Part shown: positions 26,229 through 36,255 of the stretch, piece by piece
How the letters are laid out: every line of letters begins with the position of its first letter
Position numbering within the stretch: the stretch's first letter is position 1
Assembly: GCF_014171595.1 (NCBI RefSeq)
Contig: NZ_CP050451.1
Span: 2,232,001-2,296,000 of the forward strand
Direction: 5' to 3'
DNA from: Massilia sp. Se16.2.3
GTDB taxonomy: Bacteria > Pseudomonadota > Gammaproteobacteria > Burkholderiales > Burkholderiaceae_D
Length of the DNA stretch: 64,000 nt
Translations under genes and position numbers: made by a program
The notes under the pieces: model-generated
Seen by the model: the letters and a program-made list of their open reading frames with translations, nothing else
Told to the model about the DNA's origin: nothing
Database searches by the model: none

Positions 26229-27305
26229 ATGTCGAACGTCCATCTACGCAAACTGTCCATCACGCTCGGCGGCAAACCGATCATCCGCGAGCTCGACCTG
26301 CAGGTCGAGCCGGGCGAATTCCTGGTGCTGCTCGGTCCTTCCGGCTGCGGCAAGTCGACCCTGCTGCACAGCATCGCCGGCCTGATCGAGGCCAGCGGCG
26401 GCAGCATCGAGATTGGCGGGCGCGACATGACCCTGTGCGACCCCAGCGAGCGCGGCATCGGCATGGTGTTCCAGTCGTACGCGCTGTATCCGACCATGAC
26501 GGTCGAGGGCAACATGTCCTTCGGCCTCAAGATGGCAGGTACGCCGAAGGCCGAGATCAAGCGCCGCGTGGCCCACGCCGCCGGTATGCTGCAGCTGGAC
26601 AGCCTGCTGTCGCGCAAACCCGCGCAGCTCTCGGGCGGGCAGCGCCAGCGGGTGGCGATCGGGCGAGCCCTGGTCCGCGAAGCGGGCGTGTTCCTGTTTG
26701 ACGAGCCGCTGTCGAACCTCGATGCCAAGCTGCGCGCCGAGCTGCGCCGCGAACTGAAACTGCTGCACGCGCGTTTGAAATCGACGATGATCTACGTGAC
26801 CCACGACCAGGTGGAGGCGATGACGCTGGCCTCGCGCATCGTCGTGATGCAGGGCGGGATGGTGCAGCAGATCGGTACGCCACTTGATGTCTACGAGCGT
26901 CCGGCCAACCGCTTCGTGGCGGGCTTCCTCGGTTCGCCAGCGATGAATTTCATCGAAGGCGAGGTCGACCTGCATGGCCGCTTCCTGGCGGGGCCGCTGG
27001 CGGTGGTATTGCAGGAGGCACCGGCGCCCTGCAGCGCAACGCTGGGCGTGCGCCCGGAACACGTGCGCATCGGCGCGAACGGGCCGCTCGACGGAGAGGT
27101 CACGCTGGTCGAGCCGATGGGCAACCACCAAATCGTCTGGATCGCCTGCGGCAGCCACCTGCTGTCGGCCCTCGTGCACGAGGGCGGCAGCTTCGCGCCC
27201 GGACAGCCGGTCCGCTTCGGGATCGATGCAACGCGGGTATCGCTGTTCGATACTGCGCACGGCATGCGCTTCAAGGCCGCCGGCATGCAGTATGCTTCTG
27301 TTTAA
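26229..27305 (+). CDS. Sugar ABC transporter ATP-binding protein (MalK/UgpC-type)
   Basis: 358 residues. Walker A GPSGCGKST at 36-44, Q-loop FQSYALYP, signature LSGGQRQR from 134, Walker B VFLFDEPLSNLDAKLR with Asp158-Glu159, and switch His in YVTHDQVEAMTLA. The C-terminal 120 residues are a TOBE/MOP-like domain (TLGVRPEHVRIG...), as in CUT1 transporters, where it may receive regulatory signals. It starts four bases after the second permease and completes the importer. It is followed 44 bp later by the LacI regulator on the same strand. Confidence 0.95.
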   Translation: MSNVHLRKLSITLGGKPIIRELDLQVEPGEFLVLLGPSGCGKSTLLHSIAGLIEASGGSIEIGGRDMTLCDPSERGIGMVFQSYALYPTMTVEGNMSFGLKMAGTPKAEIKRRVAHAAGMLQLDSLLSRKPAQLSGGQRQRVAIGRALVREAGVFLFDEPLSNLDAKLRAELRRELKLLHARLKSTMIYVTHDQVEAMTLASRIVVMQGGMVQQIGTPLDVYERPANRFVAGFLGSPAMNFIEGEVDLHGRFLAGPLAVVLQEAPAPCSATLGVRPEHVRIGANGPLDGEVTLVEPMGNHQIVWIACGSHLLSALVHEGGSFAPGQPVRFGIDATRVSLFDTAHGMRFKAAGMQYASV

Positions 27306-27349
27306 TCGATAATGTCGACGGCTTCATGTCGACCAAATAGGGACTGTTC

Positions 27350-28474
27350 GTGGCAACTATCAAAGATGTGGCGCGCCTTGCCGGCGTCGGACTCGGAACC
27401 GCCTCGCGTGTCGTGAGCGGCAAGGGTTCGGTCTCGCCCGCGACGCTCGAGCGCGTGAAAAAGGCCATCGACGAGCTGGGCTTCCGGCCCTCGCACGCGG
27501 CGCGCGCGCTGCTGTCGGGTTCTAGCCAGATGATCGGCGTCTACATCCCGGTCCTGTCCGGCACCTTCTACACGCCCATCCTGCAGATCATCGATACCGA
27601 GCTGCGCGCCGCCGGCCTGCACATGGTGGTCGCGTTCGGCGTCGGCCTGGGCGACGCCCGCCGCCAGGCGATCGAGGGCATCGAATTCCTGATGGAGCGC
27701 GGCTGCGACGGCCTGATCGTGATGACGAGCGCGCTGCTGGACGAAGACCTGGAAGCCCTGGGCGCCAAGCGCAAGCTGCTGGTGGCGCTGAACCACAGCC
27801 TGGCCAGCATCGCCGACCAGTGCTTCATGGTCGACCACCGCCTCGGCGGCCGCCTGGCCGCGCGCGCACTGCTCGAACACAAGCACCGCGACATCGCCGT
27901 CGTGGCCGGCCCGTCCAGCCTCGTCGACAACGTCGAGCGCATCGAAGGCTTCATGGGCGAGTTGCAGGAAGCCGGCATCGATCCGCGCAAGCTCTGGGTT
28001 GCCGAGAGCGACTTTTCTCCTGCCGGCGGCTGGAACGCGGCCAAGGAACTGGTCGAGTCCGGGCATCCGTGCACCGCCCTGTTCTGCGCCAACGACGAGA
28101 TGGCCGTCGGTGCGCTGTCCTATTTCCAGGAAGCCGGCATCCGGGTGCCGCACGACCTGTCGGTGATCGGCTACGACGACACGCCGAGCGCCGAATTCTC
28201 CGCACCACGCCTGACTTCCGTGCGCATGCCCTGGCGCGAGATGACCCTGAACGGCCTGAATGCCCTGCTGAACCGCTGCTACGACCTGCGCCGCCCGGTC
28301 GAGCGCAGCTTCCCGGTATCGGTGACGCTGCGTGCCTCGCTGGCCAGGGCCGGCAAGAGGGTTGGCAGCGGCGCAGGCAGCAGCGCCAGTGCCGCCGACA
28401 CCGCCAAGCCCGGGAACCGCTCTGCCGCCGGGGCCAAGACCGGTAGCGCCGGCGATCAGCGCGGGGCGGCATGA
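27350..28474 (+). CDS. LacI-family transcriptional regulator, probable repressor of the beta-glucan genes
   Basis: 374 residues, GTG start at 27350. The N-terminal LacI HTH is clear (TIKDVARLAGVGLGTASRVV, residues 3-22, then a hinge helix HAARALLSGSSQ). The C-terminal periplasmic-binding-protein-like effector domain includes MIGVYIPVLSGTFYTPIL, FMVDHRLGGRLAARALLEH and VIGYDDTPSAEFSAPRLTSVRMP. A 40-residue Gly/Ala/Ser-rich tail follows the usual end. It lies between the ABC operon and GH1, and five LacI-type palindromes occur in the surrounding 25 kb, so it is the natural candidate to bind them, releasing on glucose or a gluco-oligosaccharide. That pairing is inferred. Confidence 0.93.
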   Translation: MATIKDVARLAGVGLGTASRVVSGKGSVSPATLERVKKAIDELGFRPSHAARALLSGSSQMIGVYIPVLSGTFYTPILQIIDTELRAAGLHMVVAFGVGLGDARRQAIEGIEFLMERGCDGLIVMTSALLDEDLEALGAKRKLLVALNHSLASIADQCFMVDHRLGGRLAARALLEHKHRDIAVVAGPSSLVDNVERIEGFMGELQEAGIDPRKLWVAESDFSPAGGWNAAKELVESGHPCTALFCANDEMAVGALSYFQEAGIRVPHDLSVIGYDDTPSAEFSAPRLTSVRMPWREMTLNGLNALLNRCYDLRRPVERSFPVSVTLRASLARAGKRVGSGAGSSASAADTAKPGNRSAAGAKTGSAGDQRGAA

Positions 28475-28484
28475 GCGCCTCGGC

Positions 28485-28510
28485 GCGCGCCGGCCCGGCG
28501 CGCTTTTTTT
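28485..28510 (+). terminator. Rho-independent terminator after the LacI regulator
   Basis: GCGCGCCGG / CCGGCGCGC self-complementary stem followed immediately by seven T residues, ten bases after the stop codon. Confidence 0.85.
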
Positions 28511-28520
28511 AGCGCATGGG

Positions 28521-28534
28521 TGGAAAGCTTTCCA
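28521..28534. promoter_or_regulatory. LacI-type operator upstream of GH1
   Basis: A perfect palindrome TGGAAAGCTTTCCA, 55 bp before the GH1 start. It has the arms of the other four sites but a central GC instead of CG, so affinity or the bound regulator could differ. Confidence 0.6.
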
Positions 28535-28589
28535 ATCGCATCGTATCCTATTCCGAACAATCCAAAGACCGACATCCTGAACCGAGACC

Positions 28590-29957
28590 ATGACGACACC
28601 GAACAGCACTGAGCCGCATCCGCCCGCGCGCCGCGAATTCGCCGACGACTTCCTGTGGGGCTGCGCCACCTCGTCCTACCAGATCGAAGGCGCCAGCCAG
28701 GAGGATGGCCGCGTCGAGTCGATCTGGGACCGCTTCGCCGCCACCCCCGGCAAGGTACGCGACGGCTCAAGCGGCGCGGTCGCCTGCGACCATTACCACC
28801 GCTGGCCGGAAGACTTCGACATCGGCCGCGACATGGGCCTGAACGCCTACCGCTTTTCGATCGCCTGGCCGCGCATCTTCTCGGAAGTGGGCGGCAAACC
28901 CAATGAGAAGGGCCTGGACTTTTATTCGCGCCTGGTCGACGGTATGCTCGAGCGCGGCCTGCAGCCCTGGGCCACGCTGTACCACTGGGACCTGCCGCAA
29001 TTCCTGCAGGACCGCGGCGGCTGGGCCGACCGCGCCACCGTCGATGCCTACCTCGCCTTTGTCGATGCCATGACGCGCCGCCTGGGCGACCGCGTGCAGC
29101 ACTGGATCACCCACAACGAACCCTGGTGCACGGCGATGATCGGCAACTACGAGGGCCTGCACGCTCCCGACCTGACCGACTTCAAGACGGCGCTGCAGGT
29201 CTGCCACCACGTGCTGCTCTCGCACGGCAAGGCGGTGCCACTGATCCGCGCCAACGTCCCCGACGCGCAGGTAGGCATTGCGCTCAGCCTGCACCCGCTG
29301 CGCGCCGCCAGCGACAGCGCTGAGGACCGCGCCGCCATGCTGCGCCACGACGGCCTGCGCTACCGCTGGTTCCTCGATCCGCTGTTCGGCCGCGGCTATC
29401 CGGCCGCCACGCTGGACGTGATCAAGGATGCCGCGCCAGTCGTCCACCCGGGCGACATGGAGGCGATTGCCGTGCCGCTCGACTTCCTCGGCGTGAACTA
29501 CTACTTCCCGGAGACGATCCAGGACGCGCCGGGCGAAGGGCCCCTGGCTGCACGCGTGCTGCCGCCGCAGGACGTCGAGACCACGGCCCCGGGCTGGGAA
29601 GTCGCGCCGCAGGGCCTGGCCGACCTGCTGGCACGGATCGAGAACGACTACCATCCAGGCCCGATGTACATCACCGAGAACGGCGCCTGCTACGACGACG
29701 AGGTGGATGCCGATGGTGCCGTGCACGACGAACCGCGCCGGCGCTACCTGGCGCGCCGCCCTGGCCGCGCTGCGCGCGACGTGGTCAGGGAGGGCGTGCC
29801 GGTGAAGGGCTATTTCGCCTGGAGCCTGGTCGACAATTTCGAGTGGGCCGAAGGCTACCTGCGCCGCTTCGGCCTGGTGCACATCGATTACGCCACCCAG
29901 CAGCGGCGCCTGAAGGACAGCGGCAAGTGGTATCGCAGCTTCCTGCGCCAGGAATGA
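28590..29957 (+). CDS. GH1 beta-glucosidase
   Basis: 455 residues, the usual GH1 length, without a signal peptide, so cytoplasmic. Catalytic acid/base Glu177 lies in HNEPWC and nucleophile Glu363 in YITENG. Substrate-binding residues are recognisable in FLWGCATSSYQIEG near the start, and in WSLVDNFEWAEGY near the end. It hydrolyses cellobiose, laminaribiose or similar beta-glucosides to glucose. It begins after the LacI-type operator and is followed 40 bp later by GH3, glucokinase and gluP on the same strand, an apparent operon from disaccharide to glucose-6-phosphate. Confidence 0.95.
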   Translation: MTTPNSTEPHPPARREFADDFLWGCATSSYQIEGASQEDGRVESIWDRFAATPGKVRDGSSGAVACDHYHRWPEDFDIGRDMGLNAYRFSIAWPRIFSEVGGKPNEKGLDFYSRLVDGMLERGLQPWATLYHWDLPQFLQDRGGWADRATVDAYLAFVDAMTRRLGDRVQHWITHNEPWCTAMIGNYEGLHAPDLTDFKTALQVCHHVLLSHGKAVPLIRANVPDAQVGIALSLHPLRAASDSAEDRAAMLRHDGLRYRWFLDPLFGRGYPAATLDVIKDAAPVVHPGDMEAIAVPLDFLGVNYYFPETIQDAPGEGPLAARVLPPQDVETTAPGWEVAPQGLADLLARIENDYHPGPMYITENGACYDDEVDADGAVHDEPRRRYLARRPGRAARDVVREGVPVKGYFAWSLVDNFEWAEGYLRRFGLVHIDYATQQRRLKDSGKWYRSFLRQE

Positions 29958-29997
29958 CGGACCCGGACACAACGCAGAACACAAGGGAGACAACACA

Positions 29998-32511
29998 ATG
30001 AGAAGATTTACGCCCCCGCTGCTGGCGCTGGCGATCGCGCTGGCGCTGCCGGCCGTCGCCGCGCCCGGCACGAATCGCCTGACCGACTGGCCCAAGCCGC
30101 AGAGCGCCTTCAAGCGCGATGCGGCCCTCGAGGCGCGCATTGCCGCCATCGTCAAGGGCATGAGCCTGGCGCAGAAGATCGGCCAGATGACCCAGCCGGA
30201 AATCAAGACCGCCAGTCCGGCCGACGTGAAGCAGTACTACCTCGGTTCGGTCCTGAATGGCGGCGGCAGCTGGCCGAACAATAACAAGCATGCGACGGCC
30301 GCCGACTGGCTGGCGCTGGCGAATGCCTATTACGACGCCTCGATGGCGACCGACATGGCGGTCAAGGTTCCTGTCATCTGGGGGATCGATGCCGTCCACG
30401 GCAACAACAACGTCCATGGCGCCACCATCTTCCCGCACAATATTGGCCTGGGCGCCGCGCACAATCCGAAACTGGCACAGGACATCGGCGCCGCGACCGG
30501 ACGCGCCGTACGTGCCACCGGTATCGCCTGGGTGTTCGGCCCGACGCTGGCGGTGGTGCGCGACGACCGCTGGGGCCGCACCTACGAGAGCTTCTCGGAA
30601 GACCCGCTGCTGGTGAAAAGCTATGCCGGACCGTATGTGACCGGCCTGCAGGGCAGATTCAAGTCCGATGCCAACGTGGTGGCCTCGATCAAGCACTTCA
30701 TGGGCGATGGCGGCACCGACCAGGGCAAGGACCGCGGCGTCACCAAGGCCAGCGCCGAGGACATGATGAATATCCATGCCCAGGGCTATTACGCAGGCCT
30801 GGCGGCGGGCGCGCAGACGGTGATGGTGTCCTTCAACAGCTGGAACGATGTCGCCGCCGGCCAGGACCACGGCAAGCTGCACGGCAGCAAACACGCCCTG
30901 ACCGACATCCTGAAGGGCAAGCTTGGCTTCGACGGCTTCGTCATCAGCGACTGGAACGGCATCGCCGAGATTCCCGGCTGCCGCAACGACAGCTGTCCGC
31001 AGGCGGTCAATGCCGGCATCGACATGTTCATGGTGCCGGACGACTGGAAGGCATTCATCGCCAACACGACGAAACAGGTGGAGTCGGGCGAGATCCCGAT
31101 GGCGCGCATCGACGACGCCGTTACCCGCATCCTGCGCGTCAAGCTGCGCGCAGGCCTGTTCGGCAAGCGGCCATCAAACAACGCCTATGCCGGCAAGGAC
31201 GCAGCAACGCAGGACCGCGCGCTGGCGCGCCGTGCCGTGCGCGAGTCGCTCGTGCTGCTGAAGAACGAAGGACCGGTACTGCCACTGGCACGCGGCAAGA
31301 AGCTTCTCGTTGTGGGCAAGAGTGCCGACAACCTGTCGAACCAGACCGCCGGCTGGTCGCTGACCTGGCAGGGGACGGCCAATACCAATGCCGACTTCCC
31401 CCACGCCGACTCCATCCTTGCCGGCATCAAGGCGGCCGCGGGCGAGGCGAACGTTCGCTACAGCCAGGACGGACGCGACGTCAACGTGGCCGACTACGAC
31501 GCGGTGATTGCCGTGATCGGCGAAACCCCGTATGCCGAAGGCGACGGCGACATCGGCCCATCGGGCACGCTGCGCCACAGCGGCCGCCACCCGGAAGACC
31601 TGGCCGTGCTGGAAGCCGTCGCCGGCAAGGGCAAACCGGTGATTACCGTGTTCGTTGCCGGCCGTCCGCTCTGGGTCAACGACCTGCTGAATCTGTCGGA
31701 CACCTTTGTCGCCGCCTGGCTGCCGGGCAGCGAGGGCAAGGGCGTGTCCGACCTGCTGGTTGCCGGTCCCAAGCGGTATGACTTCCGCGGCACGCTGTCG
31801 TTCTCGTGGCCAAAGTCGGTCTGCCAGACGGATTTGAACCTTGGAAGCGCCAACTATGCGCCGCTCTTCAAGCTCGGGTATGGCCTGCGCGCGGGACAAC
31901 GCTCGCAGCTGGGCAAGTTAGACTCCAGCTATCCGCCCGGCGGCTGCGGCGTCAGCAACAGCTTCCCGGTATTCGGCCAGGCCGACCGCGCCAGCTTCCC
32001 GCTGGCGATCCGCAGCGGGAGCGAGGTCAAGCCGCTCGGCGCCGACCTGAACGCGACGATCGCGCTGCCTGGCGTCTCCGTGCAGACATCGCAGATCAAC
32101 ACCCAGCAGGATGCGAAGCAAATCACGTGGACCGGGCCGGCGACGGTCGAAGCACGCGGCGGCAAGGCCATGGTGCTGCCGCCGGCGGCCAGCCAGGATG
32201 GCGCGTTGCGCTTCGATACCATCGTCACGCAAGCCCCCGCCGGCAAGCTGACGCTGGCGATGGCCTGCGTTGCCAACTGCGGCACGCCGCTCGACGCCAC
32301 CGCGCTCTTCAAGCGCCTGGCCGGCAAGGGCAAGCAGACCGTCAAGGTGCCGCTGGCCTGCTTCGCGGCGAAAGGCGTCGACCTGGCGCGGGTCGAGGCG
32401 CCCTTCGTCGTCGGCAGCAGCGGCGCGTTCACCGCCGCCTTTGCCAACATCGAGATTCTGGGTGGCGCCGCGAAAGAGCCGGACGCCGTTCGCTGCGAGG
32501 AGCTGCAATGA
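29998..32511 (+). CDS. GH3 beta-glucosidase / exo-beta-glucanase (ExoP-like), secreted
   Basis: 837 residues, ATG preceded by AGGGAG. Sec signal at 1-21 ([15 protein letters not shown]). GH3 N-domain with the substrate motif [16 protein letters not shown] and nucleophile Asp318 in [10 protein letters not shown]3 C-domain follows ([17 protein letters not shown], and the [13 protein letters not shown] segment). The last 150 residues match the extra C-terminal carbohydrate-binding-like domain of ExoP-type enzymes. It removes terminal glucose from beta-1,3/1,4 glucans in the periplasm. The stop overlaps the glucokinase start (ATGA). Confidence 0.95.
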   Translation: MRRFTPPLLALAIALALPAVAAPGTNRLTDWPKPQSAFKRDAALEARIAAIVKGMSLAQKIGQMTQPEIKTASPADVKQYYLGSVLNGGGSWPNNNKHATAADWLALANAYYDASMATDMAVKVPVIWGIDAVHGNNNVHGATIFPHNIGLGAAHNPKLAQDIGAATGRAVRATGIAWVFGPTLAVVRDDRWGRTYESFSEDPLLVKSYAGPYVTGLQGRFKSDANVVASIKHFMGDGGTDQGKDRGVTKASAEDMMNIHAQGYYAGLAAGAQTVMVSFNSWNDVAAGQDHGKLHGSKHALTDILKGKLGFDGFVISDWNGIAEIPGCRNDSCPQAVNAGIDMFMVPDDWKAFIANTTKQVESGEIPMARIDDAVTRILRVKLRAGLFGKRPSNNAYAGKDAATQDRALARRAVRESLVLLKNEGPVLPLARGKKLLVVGKSADNLSNQTAGWSLTWQGTANTNADFPHADSILAGIKAAAGEANVRYSQDGRDVNVADYDAVIAVIGETPYAEGDGDIGPSGTLRHSGRHPEDLAVLEAVAGKGKPVITVFVAGRPLWVNDLLNLSDTFVAAWLPGSEGKGVSDLLVAGPKRYDFRGTLSFSWPKSVCQTDLNLGSANYAPLFKLGYGLRAGQRSQLGKLDSSYPPGGCGVSNSFPVFGQADRASFPLAIRSGSEVKPLGADLNATIALPGVSVQTSQINTQQDAKQITWTGPATVEARGGKAMVLPPAASQDGALRFDTIVTQAPAGKLTLAMACVANCGTPLDATALFKRLAGKGKQTVKVPLACFAAKGVDLARVEAPFVVGSSGAFTAAFANIEILGGAAKEPDAVRCEELQ

Positions 32512-33494
32512 GCCCGGCCCGACTCGTCGCCGACATCGGCGGCACCAATGCCCGCTTCGCGCTGCACGATGGCGGCAAGTTCGACTGCATCGAGGTCTTG
32601 TCCTGCGCCCAGCACGAGACGCTGGCGGACGCCATGCACACCACCTGCACACGGCCGCCGGACGCGGCTTCCAGGTCGACGGCATCGCCCACGCCGCGAT
32701 CGCGATCGCCAACCCGGTCGAGGACGACCACGTCAAGATGACGAACCACCACTGGAGCTTTTCGATCTCCAGCCTGCGCGACGAGCGCGCGCTGTCGACG
32801 CTGCTGGTGGTGAACGATTTCGCGGCCCTGGCCATGTCGCTGCCGTACCTGGAGCCCTGGGCAGCGCGAGCGGGTCGGCGGCGGCGTCGAGCAAGCCGGG
32901 CGTCCGCTCGGCCTGATCGGCCCGGGCACGGGCCTGGGCGTGTCGGGCGTGGTCCCGGCCGGGGAGCGCTGGATTGCGCTGACCGGGGAGGGCGGCCATG
33001 CCAGCTTCGCGCCTTGCACGCGCGACGAGTTCCTGATACTGGAGCGCCTGCAGGAACAGTACGGGCACGTGTCGGCCGAGCGCCTGCTGTCAGGGGCGGG
33101 GCTGGAGGCGATCCACCGCGTCCTCGCCGGGAACGAGCTGGGTGCGGCCGCCATCACGGGCGGGGCGCTGTCCGGCGACGCCGCCTGCCTGCGGACCGTG
33201 GAGACCTTTTGCGGTATCCTCGGCAGCGTAGCCGGCAACGTTGCCCTGACCCTCGGCGCGACCGGCGGCATGTACATCGGCGGCGGCATCGTGCCGAGAT
33301 TGGGCACGCTGTTCGCCAGCTCGCCGTTCCGCCGCCGCTTCGAGGACAAGGGACGGCTCTCGACTTACCTTGCGCGCATTCCGACCTGGGTCATTACCGA
33401 ACCCTATCCGGCACTGCAGGGCGTGGCGGCGCTGCTGTCGGCCCACATCGGTGGCCCGCACTCCGGTAGCCCGCACTCCGGTAGCACACAATAA
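32508..33494 (+). CDS. glk: Glucokinase (two frameshifts)
   Basis: Proteobacterial glucokinase family (not ROK). The N-terminal phosphate-binding motif [14 protein letters not shown] is at residues 5-18; then [34 protein letters not shown] with the catalytic Asp, [21 protein letters not shown] and a C-terminal [13 protein letters not shown]. The frame breaks near 32640 and again near 32868; single-base repair restores each motif, so the enzyme is probably intact in the organism. It converts glucose from GH1/GH3 into glucose-6-phosphate with ATP. It is translationally coupled to GH3 by ATGA. A 15-bp tandem duplication at the 3' end adds GSPHSGS-like residues to the C-terminus. Confidence 0.9.
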
Positions 33495-33504
33495 GGAAAC
33501 CATC

Positions 33505-34806
33505 ATGGAAAACATCGCACGCCCCGCCGCGCTCGCCGAAGCGCAGCCGGAACAGAGCCAGTCGCAGACCGGCCCGCTCGTCATCCTCACCATCCTGTTC
33601 TTCATGTGGGGACTCCTGACCTCGCTGAACGACATCCTGATCCCGCACCTGAAATCGATCTATACGCTCACTTACCTGCAGGCGATGCTGGTCCAGTTCT
33701 GCTTCTTCGGCGCCTACTTCCTGGTGTCGATGCCGGCGGGCGCGCTGATTCGCCGCATTGGCTACCAGAAGGGGGCGGTCACTGGTCTCCTGATTGCCGC
33801 CGCCGGCTGCGCGCTGTTCTACCCGGCCGCGCAAAGCGGCTACGGGTTGTTCCTGTTCGCATTTTTTGTCCTGGCAAGCGGCATCACCATCCTGCAGGTG
33901 GCGGCCAACCCGTATGTCACGGTGCTGGGGCCGGCGCGCACGGCATCGAGCCGCCTGACGCTCACCCAGGCCTTCAACTCGCTCGGCACGACGGTCGGCC
34001 CGTATGTCGGCGGGATGCTGATCCTGTCTGCTGCCGCGGTCGGCGCCGACAAGATCGCGGCCATGTCCGCGACCGAACAGGCGGCGCACCGGGCGCAGGA
34101 AGCGGCCACCGTCCAGGGCCCCTACCTGGCGCTGGCGGCGACGCTCGCGATTCTGGCGCTGTTGTTTGCGGTCGTGCGGCTGCCGAAAGTCGACCATGCT
34201 GCAGGCCCGGCCGCGGCGCAGGCGGGCGAGGGTTCGGCCTGGTCCTACCGCCACCTGGTGCTGGGCGCGGTGGCGATCTTCGTCTATGTCGGCGGCGAAG
34301 TCAGTATCGGCAGCTTCCTGGTGAACTTCCTGGGCGAACCGCAGATCGCGGGCATGAGCCACGATGCGGCCTACAAGTATGTCAGCCTGTACTGGGGCGG
34401 GGCACTGGTGGGCCGCTTCATCGGCTTCGCCGTGATGCGCTACGTCAGCCCGGGCAAGACGCTCGCCTTCAATGCCTTTGCCGTGATCGCCCTGGTGCTG
34501 CTCGCCACCCTGGGGCAGGGACACCTGGCGATGTGGGCACTCATCGCGGTTGGACTGTTCAATTCGATCATGTTCCCGACCATCTTCAGCATGGCGCTGC
34601 ACGGCCTGGGACGCCACACGGGGCAGGGTTCGGGCATTCTCTGCATGGCGATTGTCGGCGGCGCCATCGTGCCCTTCATCCAGGGCGGCCTGGCCGACCG
34701 CATCGGCCTGCAGCCTTCCTTCCTGGTACCGGCGGCCTGCTACCTGTTCATCCTGTTCTACGGCGTGAAGTACGCGGGACTGCATCGCCAGGGGGATCCG
34801 GCTTGA
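33505..34806 (+). CDS. gluP: MFS sugar transporter, GluP/FucP type (glucose/galactose)
   Basis: 433 residues from the ATG at 33505 (AAGGA upstream); the frame is open further upstream but that is the glucokinase. Twelve helices and the FHS-family pattern: [20 protein letters not shown] in helix 1, with the Asn-Asp pair important for proton-coupled sugar transport, [14 protein letters not shown] in helix 4, and [16 protein letters not shown] in helix 5. Brucella GluP and E. coli FucP are relatives importing glucose/galactose and fucose. Here, downstream of glucosidases and glucokinase, glucose is the likely substrate. Last gene of the GH1-GH3-glk unit. Confidence 0.92.
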   Translation: MENIARPAALAEAQPEQSQSQTGPLVILTILFFMWGLLTSLNDILIPHLKSIYTLTYLQAMLVQFCFFGAYFLVSMPAGALIRRIGYQKGAVTGLLIAAAGCALFYPAAQSGYGLFLFAFFVLASGITILQVAANPYVTVLGPARTASSRLTLTQAFNSLGTTVGPYVGGMLILSAAAVGADKIAAMSATEQAAHRAQEAATVQGPYLALAATLAILALLFAVVRLPKVDHAAGPAAAQAGEGSAWSYRHLVLGAVAIFVYVGGEVSIGSFLVNFLGEPQIAGMSHDAAYKYVSLYWGGALVGRFIGFAVMRYVSPGKTLAFNAFAVIALVLLATLGQGHLAMWALIAVGLFNSIMFPTIFSMALHGLGRHTGQGSGILCMAIVGGAIVPFIQGGLADRIGLQPSFLVPAACYLFILFYGVKYAGLHRQGDPA

Positions 34807-34811
34807 GGGAT

Positions 34812-34844
34812 CGTCCCGCCCGGCAGACGCGGCCGGGCGGGACG
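34812..34844. terminator. Strong hairpin between convergent genes gluP and the lysine-rich microprotein gene
   Basis: A 13-bp perfect stem (CGTCCCGCCCGGC / GCCGGGCGGGACG) with a 7-nt loop, six bases after the gluP stop codon and 15 bp from the end of the facing small gene. There is no strong U-tract, but position and stability fit a shared bidirectional terminator. Confidence 0.55.
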
Positions 34845-34858
34845 GCGCAGGAACCGGC

Positions 34859-34972
34859 TTACTGCTGCCGCTTCTTCTCTTCCTGCTTGACCTTCTTCGC
34901 TTCCTTCTTTTCCTTCGGCGTTTTGGCGGGTTCTTTCTTCGTGGACTTTTTCGCGTCCTGGCTTTTGCTCAT
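34859..34972 (-). CDS. Lysine-rich microprotein, 37 residues
   Basis: A short gene with an ATG at 34972 and a good AGGGAGC ribosome-binding site. The product starts MSKSQDAKKSTKKEPAK and ends KVKQEEKKRQQ; almost half the residues are Lys or Arg, the rest mainly Glu, Gln, Ala and Pro, with no hydrophobic core. It is expected to be disordered and highly basic, perhaps nucleic-acid or membrane-surface binding; function unknown. The opposite frames are not plausible genes. It is convergent with gluP and shares the hairpin at 34812. Confidence 0.7.
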   Translation of the reverse strand: MSKSQDAKKSTKKEPAKTPKEKKEAKKVKQEEKKRQQ

Positions 34973-35066
34973 GGTCTAGCTCCCTTCTGTCAGTCGAATG
35001 TGGATCTTCCAACGACACTATAACGCGAAAGGGGCTGCGGCCACCTGCGGACGCCGGCTCGACGAA

Positions 35067-36161
35067 TCACACCCGCACCAACTCCACGCGACGGTTCCTT
35101 GCCTTGCCTTCTTCGGTCGTGTTGTCGGCCAGCGGCTGGTCCGGGCCCTTGCCGACGGCGGTAAGGCGGTCCGCCGCAACCTGTTTGGCGGTGATCGCCT
35201 TGACGACCGACTCGGCACGCGCCAGCGACAGCTTGCGGTTGTGCGCGGCGTCGCCGCTGGCATCGGTATGGCCTTCGACGCGCAGCTTCAGGCTCGGTTC
35301 GCCCTGCATCAGCTTGACGACCTCGTCGACCGCCGGCAGGCTGTCCTGGCGGATGACCTGGCTGTCGGTATCGAAGTTCAGGTACAGGGCGACGTGGCCG
35401 TCCTTCTTCAGGGCGGAAGACAGCTCTGCGGCAGGCAAGGCGCTCACCTGCTGCTGCATTGCCTTTTCTTCGACGGCCAAGACACCGATCTCGCCGCCGT
35501 CAACCCAGAACGAGATCCAGATGTTGGTCTGGGGCGTCCGGATCAGCCATTGCTCGAAATTGGGCGTATCCGCATCCTCGCCCGCATCGATATAGGGAAG
35601 GTCCATCTTGTTGTACACGGCCTGGTAACTTCCGCCATTGCGCTCGATGAATTTCTCGTTCCTCGGGTGGACGGTGTCGACCCGCGTCGCACCGAGGGCC
35701 TTCAGGGCCGTTTCATAGTTGCGGTGCGCTGCCAGACTCGACCACTTCAGGTCGCTCAACGTGAACTCCCGGCGGATGACCTTGCCTTCGACCTTGCGCA
35801 GTTCTTCGCCGGCGATGACGTAGGCGCGATCGAAATCGTGTTCCCGGTCCGTGCGCACGTCGCTGGGTTTCAGCTCAGCAGGCATGGCGACATACGGGAA
35901 AGGCGGCAAGGCCTTGGTCGTTACCGGGACCGAATTCAGGTCGAAGGGCTTCACCGCGTCCGCAGCCGGGGTGGCGGCAGGGGCCTCAGGGGTGGCAGCG
36001 GGGGCGGGCGTGGTTGCGGGCTGTGCAGCGGCCGCCGGCGCTTCCTTGGCCGGCTCCTGCGATTCGGTCTGGTTGCGTTTGCAGGCCGTCAGGCTGGCGG
36101 CAATGAACAGGGGCAGGACAAGTGTCGAGAGACGCATCATGGCAGTTCGTTTCATGATCAA
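35067..36161 (-). CDS. OmpA-domain lipoprotein
   Basis: 364 residues. Lipoprotein signal with lipobox LTAC (Cys near residue 27), an Ala/Pro/Thr-rich flexible linker (about 35-70), a central domain of unknown type (KALPPFPYVAMPAELKP... through NIWISFWVDGG), and a C-terminal OmpA-like peptidoglycan-binding domain (VALYLNFDTDSQVI, RVEGHTDASGD, NRKLSLARAESVVKAI and ARNRRVELV). The NR..LS..RA..V and RNRRVE motifs bind diaminopimelate of the cell wall. It likely links the outer membrane to peptidoglycan. The ATG used is the first of three; a start at the internal MKRTAMMRL is also possible. Confidence 0.87.
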   Translation of the reverse strand: MIMKRTAMMRLSTLVLPLFIAASLTACKRNQTESQEPAKEAPAAAAQPATTPAPAATPEAPAATPAADAVKPFDLNSVPVTTKALPPFPYVAMPAELKPSDVRTDREHDFDRAYVIAGEELRKVEGKVIRREFTLSDLKWSSLAAHRNYETALKALGATRVDTVHPRNEKFIERNGGSYQAVYNKMDLPYIDAGEDADTPNFEQWLIRTPQTNIWISFWVDGGEIGVLAVEEKAMQQQVSALPAAELSSALKKDGHVALYLNFDTDSQVIRQDSLPAVDEVVKLMQGEPSLKLRVEGHTDASGDAAHNRKLSLARAESVVKAITAKQVAADRLTAVGKGPDQPLADNTTEEGKARNRRVELVRV

Positions 36162-36255
36162 AAAATAACGGAACGCCAGAATAGCAGAGTTCTATTTACA
36201 TTTGGACAGTGACCTCCGTTGAATACAATAGTTTTCCGCATCCGCACCGCGATCA

